Assembly (NCBI RefSeq): GCF_035271705.1
Contig: NZ_DATERI010000123.1
Span: 8,260 to 72,259, forward strand
DNA length: 64,000 nt
Reading direction: 5' to 3'
Source: Buttiauxella sp035271705
GTDB lineage: Bacteria > Pseudomonadota > Gammaproteobacteria > Enterobacterales > Enterobacteriaceae
The position numbers were made by a program, and so were the translations under genes. How positions within the stretch are numbered: the stretch's first letter is position 1; each line of letters starts with the position of its first letter. This document shows positions 63,795-64,000 of this stretch, in pieces. A model generated the notes under the pieces. The model saw nothing but the letters and a program-made list of their open reading frames with translations, was not told where the DNA came from and made no database searches.

Positions 63795-64000
63795 ATGGCA
63801 GCGTAATAATTTCACTTGTGACTCAATAGTTAAATACTGGTGAAATATTATTATTTTAAACTGCAAATAATGTTGCGAAATTATTGAAATACTCCATTCT
63901 AATTAACTTGTCACAGGAGCTTAAAGACTAAATATCAAATTACGTTATAAATTTTAAACTTTATTTTTATCATTAAAATCAATAATTTATACTGAAATAC
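63795..64000 (+). other. AT-rich intergenic end, probably upstream of focA-pflB
   Basis: No gene is visible. In E. coli, ycaO is followed on the same strand by focA-pflB with a long regulatory region bound by FNR and ArcA. ATCATTAAAATCAA at 63969-63982 has one perfect FNR half-site (ATCAA); the other half matches at 3 of 5 positions. The assignment rests on gene order, not on a visible gene. Confidence 0.4.

Noticed and set aside
1..64000. Prophage, integron, insertion sequence, CRISPR or tRNA-associated island
   Set aside because: Gene order is that of the conserved enterobacterial chromosome throughout; no integrase, transposase, regularly spaced repeat or tRNA gene was seen.

Overview
The window is ordinary core chromosome from a member of the Enterobacteriaceae. 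Gene content, order and orientation follow the helD-to-ycaO stretch known from Escherichia coli, read in the opposite direction. It is not E. coli itself: the proteins differ throughout, the fimbrial genes that E. coli carries between pyrD and ssuE are missing, and six ERIC repeats lie between genes. I cannot fix the genus from the sequence. Comparisons with E. coli below are from memory of the family members, not from a search.

Layout. 1-5257: N-terminal part of helD (cut by the window edge), yccF, yccS, competence regulator sxy, and the SOS division inhibitor sulA behind a LexA box. 5258-10116: ompA with its long leader, matP, the Lon-like ycbZ, fabA with FadR and FabR sites, and rmf. 10317-17879: a leftward operon rlmL-uup-pqiA-pqiB-pqiC. 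18116-20947: ycbX, zapC, pyrD. 21197-25579: sulfonate operon ssuEADCB, with an ERIC element inside it and a REP pair behind it. 25665-34697: pepN, pncB, asnS, ompF, aspC. 34745-38045: gloC, ycbK, ldtD. 38191-45436: cmoM-mukF-mukE-mukB, genes overlapping by a few bases. 45571-54690: elyC, ycbJ and the leftward envelope run ycaI-msbA-lpxK-ycaQ-ycaR-kdsB. 54894-57830: cmk, rpsA, ihfB. 58010-60841: serC-aroA followed by a decayed ycaL. 61002-64000: ycaP, ycaO, and an AT-rich end that probably leads to focA-pflB beyond the window.

How the genes fit together. Envelope functions dominate: porins (ompA, ompF), lipid transport (pqiABC), lipid A and LPS synthesis and export (lpxK, msbA, kdsB), peptidoglycan crosslinking (ldtD) and envelope maintenance (elyC). 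Chromosome maintenance and division form a second theme (mukFEB, matP, zapC, sulA, ihfB). The rest is translation (rpsA, asnS, rmf, rlmL, uup, cmoM, ycaO) and central biosynthesis (fabA, pyrD, pncB, aspC, serC, aroA, cmk).

I see no prophage, CRISPR array, insertion sequence, tRNA or rRNA, and no evidence of an undescribed system. The observations most worth a second look are the altered constriction-loop motif of OmpF, the six ERIC copies all in one orientation (one inside the ssu operon), the truncated ycaL, and a run of nine G in the SAM-binding motif of cmoM.
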